NCBI GenBank assembly: GCA_027186245.1
Contig: CP114488.1
Coordinates: 5,058,501 to 5,122,500, forward strand
Direction of reading: 5' to 3'
DNA: 64,000 nucleotides
From: Coriaria nepalensis
Lineage: Eukaryota; Streptophyta; Magnoliopsida; Cucurbitales; Coriariaceae
A program made the translations under genes and the position numbers. Position 1 is the first letter of the stretch, and each line of letters starts with the position of its first letter. Below, piece by piece: positions 21,394 through 34,454 of this stretch. The notes below the pieces were generated by a model. It ran no database searches. It was not told where the DNA came from and saw only the letters and a program-made list of their open reading frames with translations.

Positions 21394-23929
21394 TATTCTA
21401 TGAAGTAAGTAATGATTGAGTCTAATTTAAAGAAATCAGATTGTTAATGCATTAGAAGTTAGTATCTTTAAAATAAATAAATTATTTACTACATATTATA
21501 AAATAAATAATTGTTATTAATAATTATTATTTAGTAAATTAGAAGTTAATATAATTAATAATTAAAATTATAAAATAATCTGTAAAAAATATTATTTGAC
21601 AAAATAAGATATTGCTGTAATCAAAAAGTTGAAACATACAAAATCATTTTCAAAAAAAAATTCTTAAGATTATGAGGCTTTTTTAGGCGTATCGTGTTTC
21701 GAGCCAGCCATGCCGTACCGGTCGTGCCCATACTCATAATTGGGCAAGGCATTGTTTAGCACCCATGTCGTGCCCATGCTCATGTCGTGCATGCTCATAC
21801 TACCCCGATCTATTTTACTGCCTCTACTTATGGCTAGGGGTGTGAAACTTTCGCAATCAATTCAAAAGTCTTTTAATTTAGTTAAAATTTTAGTTTGGAT
21901 TTGAAATAAAGTCAATGATGATCTATATATATATATATAATTGATTAATAATTAATAATATAAAAAATTATTTAATTAATATCAAATTTTTTATTTTAAT
22001 ATTTAATTTATTTTCAACGACAATTAAACATGAAAATTATCTTTATTTAATAGTATCAAAGAACACCGAACTATAAAGGAAAGGGGAAAAAATAAAAGGA
22101 AAAAATGTAAAATGTGAGTCATGCAACACTAATTAAAAAGTTACACCACCAACGTAACGTGAAGGAAAAGGTTATATATAAATAATAAAATTAAAAGCAA
22201 ACTAGGCAGCAATATATATTGTAGATGGGCCACAAATTTATAATATATAATGAACTTATAAGCATATATATTAAGATGTATGAATAGATACATATAACAT
22301 ACATTGTAGATGTTTAATGTGGCCAACCCAATATATTTTAAACTATTGGGTTTTGAGTGAACAGTTTAGATTTTGGCCAGATTAGTTGGGGGGAAGATTT
22401 GTTTCTCTATGCTAAGATGAAACATAAATAGTAATTTCAAAATATTTCTAGGATCTAATGTGACTAATGAGACAAACTCTTAAATAAAATTAAGATCGAT
22501 CATATAAATACATATTAAATATATATTTAATAAAAAAATTTAAAAAAAACTCAAGAAACTAAAAGAATTAAAATTTAAGAAATTACTGATTTTAATACAA
22601 AATCGAACAACTCTATAATCGAATCAATTTTCTTCTTCAAACCCCAATTTCAAGAGGAATATGAGATGCCCATATATTCACTCTCGATTCATCATTCACG
22701 TGGTTTAATTTGCCCAGTTTGTTTTCTACTTTAAGATTCAATGCATGAATCAAAAAATTTGGAGAAGAGTTAAGGAAAGTGTCTCACTTTTCTCTATGAC
22801 AAATTCGGCCAAGTAGATGGTCAAGAGTATAAAAAATTCGGCCAGCATAAAAGAGGTATTTATAATGCATTCTTACATTGAAGGTCACATTAGAATAACT
22901 CAACCTTAGTCAACTATGGCCTTATTCAAAATTTCAAGTAATCAAATTAAGTAAGTAACGTGTCGTTACCCATCATTATTTGGTCAGCCACCTACAGAGC
23001 TTTTAGCCAAATTTATTTAATTAACAATTAACTAAATTTGGCATGTGAATTATAATTAAGGTAAATTACATATAGATCCTTTGAGATTTTGTGATATTAT
23101 AAGTGAATCCCTTCAGATTTCCCTTAAGTTACAAACATATCCATGTTAGCCTATGGGTAATCCATATATGGCAGCGATAATTTAAAAAAAAAAATTCGGA
23201 TCTAATCTAAAACATGGAATAAGCTAATAGACACATAACAATATCAATCATACAAACATATATCAAGTACATATTTAACAAAAAGTACATAAAATTTTCA
23301 AGAAACTAAAAGATTAAGATTTAAGAAAACTTACTGATCTTGAAACATAACTGAACGAATCTTCTTGATCCTTCATCATGACTGAATTCAATTAGAAGAT
23401 TGAGCCGCCTAAGTATTTACCTTCTAACCATAATCCACTCAAAGAGCTTGTGGATAGGAAAGAGAAAGTCTCACTTTCTCATACATAATCCTCATGTCCT
23501 ACCTCTAGCTCCTAACCTCTTACTAGAATGCCTCTTTTATTAGGTTGTTGTTGTGCCATTTTTCTTCATAAATTCTAGATTTTTACTACTCTGTCAGGTT
23601 GTTGTTATAGGTTAGCAATCACGTTGCTAATTCTTGTTCTCTCCCTTATACTCCAGTATTGGGTTAGCTCTAGTTCTTATGTTCTTATTTCCTCTGGACA
23701 TCTTGTAGTCTATGGTTTTAATGTTTGGAATGAGATATTTTTATCAATTCTTCAAGTACTATCTCATATGATAACATGTAATCACAAAATATAATTATGA
23801 AATGCAATAAATAGCATCTAAGAAACTCAATGCATTTTCAAATAAAATCAATGCAAGAACATTAAAAATAAATAAATAAATACTTACTTGCAAAGTTAAT
23901 GTGGTGGTGCGAAATGGGATAGCAAAACT
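21394..23929. other. Intergenic, TE remnants, no gene
   Basis: AT-rich. Two stretches about 750 bp apart (22504-22610 and 23251-23356) share blocks such as TCAAGAAACTAAAAGA, TTTAAGAAA and TTACTGAT, so a diverged direct repeat is likely. Around 23060-23160 there is a low-complexity block of the kind found in small non-autonomous elements. Confidence 0.5.
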
Positions 23930-23945
23930 TTGCTTCAATACCAAC
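23930..23945 (-). other. Candidate tRNA primer-binding site next to repeat R1 copy 2
   Basis: The plus strand reads TTTGCTTCAATACCAAC. Its complement begins GTTGGTATTGAAGC, close to the TTGGTATCAGAGC primer-binding site complementary to initiator tRNA-Met. It lies directly left of a TATAACAACCC start that looks like a mutated TGTAAC LTR end. Confidence 0.45.
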
Positions 23946-26925
23946 TATAACAACCCACGCTATTCAGATTATTACTTAACATAACTTATCCTCGTATAAT
24001 CAAAGTATATATATATTTTTTCCTTACATCACTTAACTAAGAATTTTGTTTCGAAAGATTTTTTAAAAATTTTCATCATTAAAAAGGTTTCTTTTGCTCC
24101 TTGCAAATCTGTCATGCTGAAAACTGAAACTGGTTATAGGGTATGCTACAAAAAGTGAACGTGTCCATTAAGAGATTTCAAAATATTTATAAGTAGGTTC
24201 TTAAAATATTGGCCAAGTTCTTATATGATGCATCAAAAATATTTTTAACCATCATTAGTTACGATACTAAAGTGAAAGTTTACAGTGTAGCTCAGTCTTG
24301 GTACCATAACCTCATCCACATACATCGCACCCTCTCAGCAAGTTTGTCATGATAACTAGATCAGTTGTTTATTCTTAGTGCCTACAACATGGAAAGTAAT
24401 ACATAAGCTTTCGCTTAGCAAGTAAGAGCATGACTCACAAAATAGTTATAGTTATAAATACATATGATGTATGAAACATATAATATATAATAATCTTAAA
24501 AGTCATATTCTTCGTAAGGATTATTACATGTTTCCATCTTACTCTTTCTTATACTTTCTTAATTTTTTTTTTATTGGGCCATGTGTACGTATCAAATTAG
24601 CGCTTGACTAATGGAAAGGTAGGGGAGTGATCTGATCCGAACTTGTCCATGATCCTTGAACACTTTGACATGTATTAGCTTAACTTAAGATAATCCTCTC
24701 TTCATTAGGCCTCGGCCCTTCTTTCGAGAGTTACATACGGTACTTAACTATTCTATTTCATTTCTTTTTCTCTTCATATACCTTTTAATTTTCTTACACG
24801 AAATATGAAGTAAACTTTACATGATTCTCGTAAGTGCATATGTTATTCAAGAACTTCTAAAAGCAACAACTATAACAATTAAAAAACTCATTACAATCAA
24901 TCAAATTCACAACGACAAATGGATTAACAACTTGAGCAACCACACAATCATTAGAAATAACTCATTAAAATTCAAAAACAATTTTTATATTATAGGTGAA
25001 GTTTGTACTTACCTGGATTTTATGCTTTTCCTATAAGATTTCCAGTACTTCCCGAACATTGAGTCAATTGTTTACCTATCTAATCAACAATTTAACTTAA
25101 CTTAAAAAATGTTAATTCTCGATAAGCTTGTATTTAGTAAATTTATCTCATTTACATTTCTTATTTATTTTTAAGAATCTAATTCCAAATCTTTACTTTT
25201 GAAAACTCCAACTCTCAACTTGGAATTTGTTTAAGTTTAAAAATTCTTGTTATATTTTGCTTGGTTAAATGAGCAACTTTTGTTAAAGTTTACCCTCTTG
25301 ATTATCAAATTTGCCTTATGATTCAAGCCATTCAAGATAGCGAAAACATAATGTTTAGACTAATCTTTCTCTTAAATAATTAGTAGACGTTTGAATTTTT
25401 GTGACTTCTATAAAATTTTCAGCTTAAAATACAATCATTTACCATATCTTTTAATTTATTCATCCTAGTTATACTATTTAAGTTATTCTTTCAGTTTGTT
25501 TTATATCTCAATTGTCAGGTTGTAAAACTCATTTCTAACACATGGAGTCCTCTACAATTCTAAAATTATAATCCTATCTTAAGCAATGTCTCCTTCAACT
25601 ACTATAAATATTGCAACTCAATATTCATGCATTTGATGCTTCAAATTCCAGTTGATCCAAAACTGTGTGAACAAACCTAACCTTCTTACCAATGTTACTC
25701 TCTAGCTTATATCTTTCTATCGAAAAATTACCAAATTTATTTGTTTAGAAATATAACTTCCAAAGTTTTAATTTGATATATTATTCATATTGTTTCATTT
25801 AGTATAACTCAAGTTATTGCTTCTCAAACTTTCTGTTTGAGCTGTAGAGTTATGAGTTATTCTAAAATTTAATATGAGATTAGAAATTACATAAGTTTTT
25901 ACTCATGTGGTAAAATTCTGAAATGTTGAACATATCTTTACAATTTCATATTATGCTATTATAAATATTTCAATTCAAGATTCGTATATTTACTCTTCAA
26001 AAATTATTTGTCTTAAAATTGTCTGAAAACAAAATAGAATCTAAACGGTTTCATTACTTTGCCTATATCTTGGCATAGATTCTTTCAAAAATTCCACGAC
26101 CAGTTTCATTTTAAAGCTAAGTTCTCTAGCTTTCATTTGATATATTAGTTTCTCGATTAAGTTCAAGAGAATGAAAGTTATTGCATGTCAAATGTTCTAT
26201 TTAGTTTTAAGGTTTCTCTATTAGCATGGTAACTGGTGCTAAGTTTGAAATTACAGAACTCCTTGCTCTAATGCTGAAAATTTTTGATTTTTATGTCGCT
26301 CCGAAGGTCATGACCTCTGGTTTGTTCCTGTAAAATTTCATAGTTTTCTATAAATCATGACAAAAATTCATGAGAGTACCTACAACTCTTAATTCGAATT
26401 CCAATTTTTACATATTGATTACCTAATTTCTAGAATTTTTATCTTAGTGATTACAGATCGGTTTGGGGTGTTCTTGGTCTGTGTAGAAATCTAAGAGAGT
26501 CCATAGCACATGATTTCAGAGTTTAGAGCGTATTGATGGTTTCAGAGTTTAACTACTAAAACATAGCACATGATTGTTTCCTTTTCAGTTCTGCAACAAC
26601 ATCCTTACAAAGCTTATTAATCCATTAGATGATCTTACCCAGTGTCAAGCTTCCTTTAATCAAGTGATCTTCTTGTTATTAATCAAAACTTCCCAAATAT
26701 TGGGAGTGAAATGTAAAGACAGGGGTGTGGAAATGATGAGATATGAAGTGTGAAAGATGGAAGATTAGGTGAAGGATATAAGAAGAAGGAGGTGTGGAAA
26801 TGTAGATATCCATCAAGCTATGCTTTCCACCTCTTATTTATCTTTTTTTTTTTAATAGCTCCTACTTTGCTTTTAGATGAGTAATCACCTTAGGTGTTAA
26901 CTAGGGAACTTAGGTTGCTGGGATT
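23946..26925 (-). repeat. Repeat R1 copy 2, probable long LTR of a minus-strand element
   Basis: It shares order and orientation with 1560-3215 over 24224-25345 and again around 26440-26690. With the primer-binding-site-like sequence on its left, the simplest reading is an LTR of an element that ran leftward. The right end near 26925 (GGGATTAAA) is uncertain. It is about 3 kb, which suggests internal insertions; 25350-26430 has no match in copy 1. Confidence 0.55.
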
Positions 26926-26939
26926 AAAAAAATATATAG

Positions 26940-27515
26940 TTGAACTTTATTTTCTTTTAATAAATCAATATATATATATATATATATATATAGAGGATGG
27001 TTATTAAGGATGAGAGTTTGAAGTACAATGGGAATATGCACTTCGAACTACGGTATACATTTTGAATCTAGTTCCATCTAAATATGTTTAAAAGACACCT
27101 TTAGAGTTGTAGAATAGCACTAAACCTAGGTTAACCATTTTCGCACATAGGGGTGTCTAGCACATGTACTGAAATCTAAAACTCAGAATTTGGACTTATG
27201 ATCATATAAACCTCCTGAATTTCGAACAACCTATAGTTGATGGGCAAATAAATTCCAACTAATTTTGAAGCAGTACAGTTCTCTTGAATAATTAAAATTC
27301 ATGAGGTATATAATAAAGATAAAAAGTAATATATATATATATATATATAAGCAGTAAAAATCTACAAAAGGTGTTAGTAAATATATATATATATATATAT
27401 ATGATGGCCACCGCCTCACTAAGTAGGTGTATATATATATAAGCAGTAAAAATCTACAAAAGGTGTTAGTAAATATATATATCTATGGTGGCCACCGCCT
27501 CACTAAATAGGTGAG
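26940..27515. repeat. AT microsatellites and a ~92-bp tandem duplication
   Basis: (AT)n runs occur at about 26969-26992, 27329-27348 and 27382-27402. The unit with GCAGTAAAAATCTACAAAAG, then GTGTTAGTAAATAT, then TGGCCACCGCCTCACTAA occurs twice (27330-27429 and 27430-27513), offset by 92 bp at the GCAGTAAAA block. The difference lies in AT-repeat length. Confidence 0.8.
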
Positions 27516-28060
27516 TACACTGTAGATTTTACTAAATAACTGATAAGTAAATAAAAGAAGAAAAAAAATAGTTAATTAACTGAAATTAAAAGCAGCGAAA
27601 GCATTAAGCAGAAGATGTCATCGCAGGTTGATGATCATGTCTACTTCCTGCTTTGGATAAGCAGTCAGGCATGATAAGCAGTCGGGCAAGATAAGGATGC
27701 ATGTTCAAGGCTAAGATGAATAACGATTTTAGATTCAGTTTGGGAAAAAGAGACCCTTACTGTAGATCGTCTTCTGCATTCAGAAAATATGCTTGCTTCT
27801 GATTTCCTGCGCACACCCAGAAGGAGGTAAAGCAACTAAGTTAGATTATGATCAAAGGATAGACGTAACAAGTAGTAAAAGTAAGTGAATAGTCGACCCT
27901 TACCTTCTTAAGTTTTGGATTTGGAGCATATTCAGCAGACTATAGGATTAATAAAATATGAAGCTAATAAGTAGAACACTCAGGTTGAGCAAGATGACGA
28001 AATAGTTGTTGGGTTAAATCTGAGAAGGAAACTAAACTAAACAAAACAGAAAATCCAAAA
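27516..28060. other. Intergenic, no gene seen
   Basis: No open frame with a recognisable domain. Short direct words such as ATAAGCAGTC(A/G)GGCA occur twice near 27658 and 27676. Confidence 0.5.
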
Positions 28061-28275
28061 AGAAAGAGTTCTTGGTTTGGATTGGGAACTCAGATCGAGA
28101 GATGTTATATTAGGTCTCAGTCTAGAAAGGAAGAAAGAGTTCTCGGTCTAGACCGGGAACTCAGACTGAGAGATGTTATATTAGGTCTTGGTCTAGGAAG
28201 AAAGAAAAAGTCATTGGTTTGGATCGGAAACTCAGATAGAGAGACGCTATATTAGGTCTCGATCTGGAGGAAGAA
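28061..28275. repeat. 71-bp tandem repeat, three units
   Basis: Units start near 28066, 28137 and 28208. Each has GGT(T/C)T(G/A)GA, then GGGAACTCAGA(T/C)(C/T)GAGAGA, TTATATTAGGTCT and a GGAAGAAAG end. Two steps of exactly 71 bp separate equivalent bases (28068, 28139, 28210). Confidence 0.85.
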
Positions 28276-28319
28276 AAGAGTTACAACTAAATTCATAAAA
28301 ATAAATGAGAAATGCTTAG

Positions 28320-28905
28320 TGAGATAGATAAACTAAATAGAAAAGCTTATAGAAAGTTAAGCTTTTATTAAACTAAGTTAATTTCTTAATTATATAGATA
28401 AACAATTGACTCAGTGTTCGTGAACTACACAATCTCTAAAGAAAAGCTTGGAATCCAAGTAAGTACAAATCTCACCTACATACAACATGGAAGTTGTTTT
28501 TGAAACGCGAAGAGTTGTGTTTTAATGATTATATGGTTGCTCATATATGAATTAATTGATAGTCATGAAATAATTGATTTTGATGAGTGCTAAAGCTATT
28601 ATAGAAATTATTGAATAACATATGCACTCATAAGCATCATGCCAATTTACCTCACATTTCATGTTGAGAAATTAAGAGGTGCATGAGATAGAAAAAAATA
28701 AGATAAAGTAAGATGTGTCGTACCAACACTCCAAGGAAAGGCGTGAGGCCCAATGAAGAGGGGTTTATGATGATGATACATGCGCGAGGCATGAAAATGA
28801 AAAGACCATGGTTAAATTCAAATTGGGTCGCTCCCTCAGCTTTCCCTTTGTCGAGCGCTCAACTGGTATGTACACATGACCCAATAAAAAGAGTAAGTAA
28901 GAAAA
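28320..28905 (-). repeat. Repeat R1 copy 3, inverted
   Basis: The reverse complement matches about 1880-2470 of copy 1. For example GAGGCCCAATGAAGAGG here pairs with the CTCTTTTCATTGGGCCTTGG block at 2029-2048, and CGAGCGCTCAACTGGTATG pairs with the CATACCAGTTGAGC-type block at 1912-1930. It covers only the middle of the family. Confidence 0.75.
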
Positions 28906-29739
28906 TATTTGAAAGTGAGACATGGCTCTTTAAGAGTATCCATTTATGGATTGAAGCAAGTATTTAAGTCGTGGAACCTAAAGTTTGATGAGACTATCAA
29001 CACCAAAACCCTACCTTCACTTTTTTCGCTTCTTCTTTTCTCTCTCATGTACCTCAATTTTCACTACAATGAATAATCCATATTCGTTCATAGGTAATGG
29101 AGAGGATGTCATCGGAATTCCAGATGATTATAGTGCAAGAGGAGGTCAGACGGAAAATAGTAAAAATGTAATGATAACGTTAGAAAAATTTTCATTTAAA
29201 AAGGAGGGTTATAGTTCACTAAAATCTTCTAAGGGCGATTATTCTTAAAATAGTTTTAAATGGAAGCTTAGTTCTCATCTATTTACTAAAGACTCTTATC
29301 CGTTCGTAACAGAATGATACCTCAACGTTCTTCTTACTAATTTTTGCGAGAAGAATGTTATGAGGAGATGTGTAGGTATGATGAGAAAGTGTGACCTCAT
29401 CATTAGCCCATTATGAGGAGATATGACCTCATCTCTTATATGCAACTGGCCATCTTATCATTAAGCTGATGACTAAATTTACCCTCATCAATATGGAATC
29501 ATGATCGCGACTATATACAAAAGCATACGTTTGAGATTTGGGTACCCTTTAAAACTACGTTCGGGCATAAAGTCCGGTTTGAGCACATCATATAAAGAGA
29601 TCAAGGGTTCAGAAAACTCAACCAAGATAAGTTAGCAAGGACCTATTAAATATTACATAAATGATATATTGACTGATTTCGAGTTACACTTTGAGGCTAC
29701 TGCAACTTCTTAATGTGTTGCTGCAGAACTTACAAATCA
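28906..29739. other. Intergenic / 3' region of the EMB8-like gene
   Basis: An 87-codon plus-strand frame (28985-29248) has no recognisable domain and is Ser/Phe-rich. About 29500-29739 may include the 3' UTR of the minus-strand EMB8-like gene. Confidence 0.45.
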
Positions 29740-32700
29740 CTAGGCACAATCTTTAGATGATCCACCATTTTCAAGATACTCGAGGAAATCCATCACCACC
29801 GGATCAGTCCAAGGAAACCCAAAAGGGGCTCCCGCACCTGCAACCCATCCAAGATGACCACCTTGGGGCGTCACTATCAACAAACAATTTGGATTTTCCT
29901 GAGAAAACAAAAGCATGCAAATTCAGTCACTTGATTGAAAAGAAGAACGAAAATTGTGGATGAATAATTAGTTGAAGTCGAAACAAAGTATCCGTTCGGA
30001 AAAACTTATTAAAGGCTTTTTGATGCTCATACCTTGATATCTTCACGAGGAATTGCTCTTTCAGGAGCAATTGGATCGGTTGCTGCCTACAAAGCACTTT
30101 CCCAGGTTAACTAAAGAAATATACAATTACTTGGCCATACTATACTTTGACAAACTTTTGGTTCAGTTCAGCCTGTAAAATAAGATTTTCGTAAAGATGA
30201 TTTTCACTTTTTTGATATTTTCCCCTTTATTTAGCTTTTCTGCTTTATAGGAAGCGATATATAGGGCGAGTCAATGAAATTAATTCTATGGTGGTTAAAT
30301 ATCCATGCGGTTAGTTAAGCCAAGCAACTTTTTCTCATAGTAACTGTCGAACTCTATCCTGAATGCACCATAAGATATCTGTTTCTAAGGTATGATATTC
30401 TTTTAGGCTTCAAGAGTCCATACTATATTGATCTTCAGGTAGGTAAATACCACATTCAACAGTAAATATTCTACAACACCAGTAGTCTTCTATTTAATCC
30501 CTTGCAACAACCATAAATGACAAAGCAATATGGTTCCTTCCTTCAAAATGCAAAACCCCACCACGTAAGCACTTCATCACGTACATTTCAAAAAATGTTT
30601 GTATGTCAGTACGCCTTCCCTATTTAAAAGGTGTAAGAGGAAGTGCGTGATTTTTCATCTTCATTTTTTCCTCTTTAACATGTTTGGGACTAATCCCAGG
30701 CATATCCTTACATGAAGAATGTAGTTCTGGATGAAGTTTATGTAATAATGACCTCCTTGTAGCTAATGCTCGATTCAAAGCAAAAAACAAGGAGAAAATC
30801 AGCTGTGTTGAAATCCCAACATATAACCATAAAACCAACACCATTCATCTTGATACAGATCCCTTTGTCAAAGTTAAAGAGTTAGAAATGAAGTTCCATA
30901 GAAGGTAAGGGTGATATTGCTGTCTTGAAAAGAATGTAATTGAACATCTATCAGAAAGCTCAGTATACCATATGTCAGCATAACATAATATTTACAATTC
31001 AGGTGTGAAGATTAAATTTCTCATGTAAAGAAAACAAAGAGTTAAAAACAATCTGCTTACCTGGATGCAAAGCAAAGGGATTTTAACATTTTTTATGACG
31101 TCTGCACTGCTTGAATTCAAGTAGTAGTCATCCACGGACTTGAAACCAAAAGAAGCTGCAAGGTGTTTCCAAAAGGTGATAGATAGTAGGTACCCATATA
31201 CTCTCTCTTAAGCACAACCCAAAAAATAAAAAATAAATACCACGGGTTATTGCATCATCATACTCCCTAAGAGTTTTGGGATTTTCAGCCAAGGCTGCAT
31301 TAAATTCACCATCACTATCCTCAAAGAGTTTAGCATGCCTGCAAAAACAAGAGAATTGGGTCATACTAGTTTCTATGGATATACTCTCAAAATAGAACTG
31401 CACATATTAGCTTCATGTTGAAATAGTTGATACCACATTAAAAAAATAAAAAAATTAAAGTAACGGGATTACTTCTTATAGATTCCGCTGAGGGCACTAG
31501 CAAGAGCTCTGTCATAAATAAAGTTAACACCCTTGCGGAATTCCTCATCTCCCTTCACCAAATCAAAAGGATTACACAAAGACACTGCGCCAGAGAGAGA
31601 TGGATGAGGTTCCTGCAATTAAGAGGCGACCAAAGCATAAGGAATGATTGAAGTAGGTGATCAGTTTAATCCCTGAACACCATCAGATTTTAACTCTTCT
31701 CTCATAGTTACTAGATTTAACACCCGATAGATCAAGGCCATTGACACAGAAATGAAATTGCTAAGATCAACTTAACCTCAATATAACAGCTATATAAACT
31801 ATGTATGGGATTAAAAGATTTCACTCTTCAATGGAATAGCGATGTCACAAACTTCTACCCCTGTATCATGAGAAGTAAAAGATCAACAATCCCGGTTGAC
31901 TATACAAATTCACATCTTTAATCACCTTTTCACTAATACGGATGTAATGGAAGGAAGAGTTTCAATAATAGACTGGACAGAAATGTATTGGAGACTATAA
32001 TCTTGAGTAAAATGGGGCAGAAAAATATTGTTCATACTATCCTAATTGGCAGGGACAAAAGAAACAAAAGGGTTGATTATAAACTTGAGTTTCTATTCGG
32101 GCCAAGACCTCTTCACTTTGAAGGCTTATGAAAGGAGAGAAACCAGTGACTTATGATGTATACATGAAACCTCTTTATGCTTCTAGGGAAAAAAATTTCA
32201 CACTAATGACAGAAGCCTCTCGCACTGCTCTCTTCTTCTCTGCAATGGTGTGCACTTTTTTCTTTGGTTTATTTTAGCAAGAACAAAGAACTATAACTCA
32301 AATAGATTCCATTTAACAGGACAAAACACTAGATTTAATTCCTTGGATAACATACTAGCTGCCTTGAAAGTACATCAACAGTAAAAGGAAAGCACAATAG
32401 CAAAGATAACCAAAAGAAGAACATATTACTAGCTCAAAAGTACATCAGCATTAAGCGGAAATAAAAGCAGATATACAAGGTTCATACCCGACCCAAATAA
32501 TTAACGAGAATGTTTCCACCAAGAGACCAGCCGGAAGCGTATACATTGGCTTTTGGGTAGCGACTAGTGACATGTGCCACTACTTCACGTATATCTCCTA
32601 TAAATGAAGCCGAATAGAACTGCATATCATCAACATAGCATAATCACAAACATGGGTAAACTGAAATTTCACAGTCTACTAGAAATAGAAAACACACAAC

Positions 32701-34454
32701 AACAATAGTTATGCTGATATACAGTATTCATGAATGCAAGGTTCAAAGTACAGGCTGAAGTGGGAAATTGTTCCCAAGTTCATCATTCGGCGTTTGTTCC
32801 CCAACAATGCCACTGTTTATTGTCTATTGGCATTCTAGTTAAGAGTACATTAGGGGATCATCAAACTAAGAATTCCATTAAGTAATACATTTAGAACACA
32901 AATATAATTTCAACGTTTTCTAAACTGAAAAGGACGCAACTCTATGGAACTCGAAGTCTTGTCACTTTAGGTAGAATTTTGGAATCTAAAAATTGAATTT
33001 AAGGTCTATAATAAATGATGGAATCCAAAGACATCCTTCACTAACTTCGCTTTTTCTTCTCTCTACTTCTCGCAACATAAGAGTATTCTTAAAGTTACAC
33101 TCCAACGAATTGATTTCTTCTATAATCCCAGAACAACAATATTAAGTTGAACTAATCTATTTACAAGTCGGTTCCAGACAAAAGGGGGAAAAAAATATAT
33201 CAACTCAATTGATTGTGCAAGTAATAGATGCTAAATCAACAAATTAGACCAGCATGACAATGAGATGAGCATTCTACTAGAAGGGATTTATAAAAAACCA
33301 TAGAAACACGGAGATTGATTTGTTTCAAATTTGAAACTCCAGTTTGGGTCTAGAATCTGGTTCGGGCCCCCATAACTCCATTTTGTTCAATTGTCTATCC
33401 GAACACAAAATTCACTCCAACTTACCTACGCTAAGACTATAAAATGGTGACAAAGCATGGAAGCAATTAATAAAATATTAATAAATAAATAAATAAAAAT
33501 CAGCCCACCAAATTAATACCTGAGGAGTGGTAACAGGGCTATTTCCACCGCCTCGGCCGTTGAAGACCACAACCCGCCACCCATTACTTCTAGCTTTAAC
33601 CAGCATGTGCTTCACATACGTATCGTGACTCCCTCCACTTAGCCCATGCTGCAACCAATAAATCCTCTTTTGAGTTACAGGTGTAGCACATTCCTTGACA
33701 TCCTTGTCAAATGAATTTCTAAACATTCTAACAAATTACAAGCACGTGCATAAATTTTTCTTTCAATTTAGACGAAGCAAACAAATACAGTGCCAACACA
33801 CACATACACGAACACATATATATTGTTTCATTGTTTGTAACTCTATACGTTTTAGTAAGTTTCAACAAAAAACGGATTATCAAAGAGAACAAATTACAAG
33901 CACGTGCATAAATTTTTCTTTCAATTTAGACGAAGCAAACAAATACAGTGCCAACACACACATACACGAACACATATATATTGTTTCATTGTTTGTAACT
34001 CTATACGTTTTAGTAAGTTTCAACAAAAAACGGATTATCAAAGAGAACAAACCAGTAAAATGAGAATAGGAGCTTCAGGAGGCAAGCGGCGGTGATCTTC
34101 ATCGGCCCAATCAAGGGCGACGGTACCATTGTCCTTCATAAGGAGGCACTCGCGGCGATACCTGACGTTGGGGTCGGACCTGAAGAAGGCTGCAAATATA
34201 GTCTCTATGTGGGGATTCCAGCCGATGAAAGGGAAAGGATCGTAAGGACGGTCTAAGGTCTTGAAAGCCGGTAGGAATCTATCTCGAGCTCCGCCTAGGA
34301 CCTCTAGCGACGGATGAGGTTCATTGTATTCCATCTCTTTCCGCCTGTCCGAAGAGGTACTGACTTGAGCGGAGACAGAAAGCTGAGGGAGCCTATATAT
34401 AGGTGAAATGTAGGAGCTGAAGGGAAGAGTGAGGCCAGAGAACGCTTTCGCCAT
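29740..34454 (-). CDS. EMB8: Alpha/beta-hydrolase, embryogenesis-associated EMB8-like
   Basis: Eight exons can be placed: 34454-34053, 33648-33520, 32619-32488, 31612-31473, 31338-31241, 31155-31061, 30086-30033, 29898-29740. All introns have GT and AG ends, phases agree, and the total is 1209 bp, giving 402 residues plus TAG. The family (EMB8/YheT/ABHD1-3-like) are serine hydrolases acting on esters or lipids; the plant substrate is unknown. Motifs: FPFIGWNPHIETIFAAFFR in exon 1, HGLSGG (oxyanion region) starting exon 2, nucleophile elbow GWSLGGN in exon 3, SLCNPFDLV in exon 4, acid residue in AATDPIAPERAIPR (exon 7), catalytic His in TPQGGHLGWVAG (exon 8). The first ~40 residues are Ser-rich with few acids and could be a plastid transit peptide, as in the At3g50790-type members (inference). 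Introns are long; intron 1 holds a 158-bp tandem duplication. Confidence 0.9.
33730..34046. repeat. Identical 158-bp tandem duplication in EMB8-like intron 1
   Basis: The unit from ACAAATTACAAGCACGTG to GGATTATCAAAGAGA occurs twice back to back (start 33731, then 33889), with no difference that I can find by eye. A six-base remnant of the next unit continues at 34047. It lies between the exon 1 donor (34052) and the exon 2 acceptor (33649), so the coding sequence is untouched. Confidence 0.93.

Noticed and set aside
28985..29248. 87-codon plus-strand frame as a possible small gene
   Set aside because: No recognisable domain, no clear promoter or conserved start, and it sits beside repeat R1 copy 3.
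33695..34063. 122-codon plus-strand frame with internal repeat
   Set aside because: It is created by the 158-bp tandem duplication inside the intron of the EMB8-like gene; the internal protein repeat just mirrors the DNA repeat.
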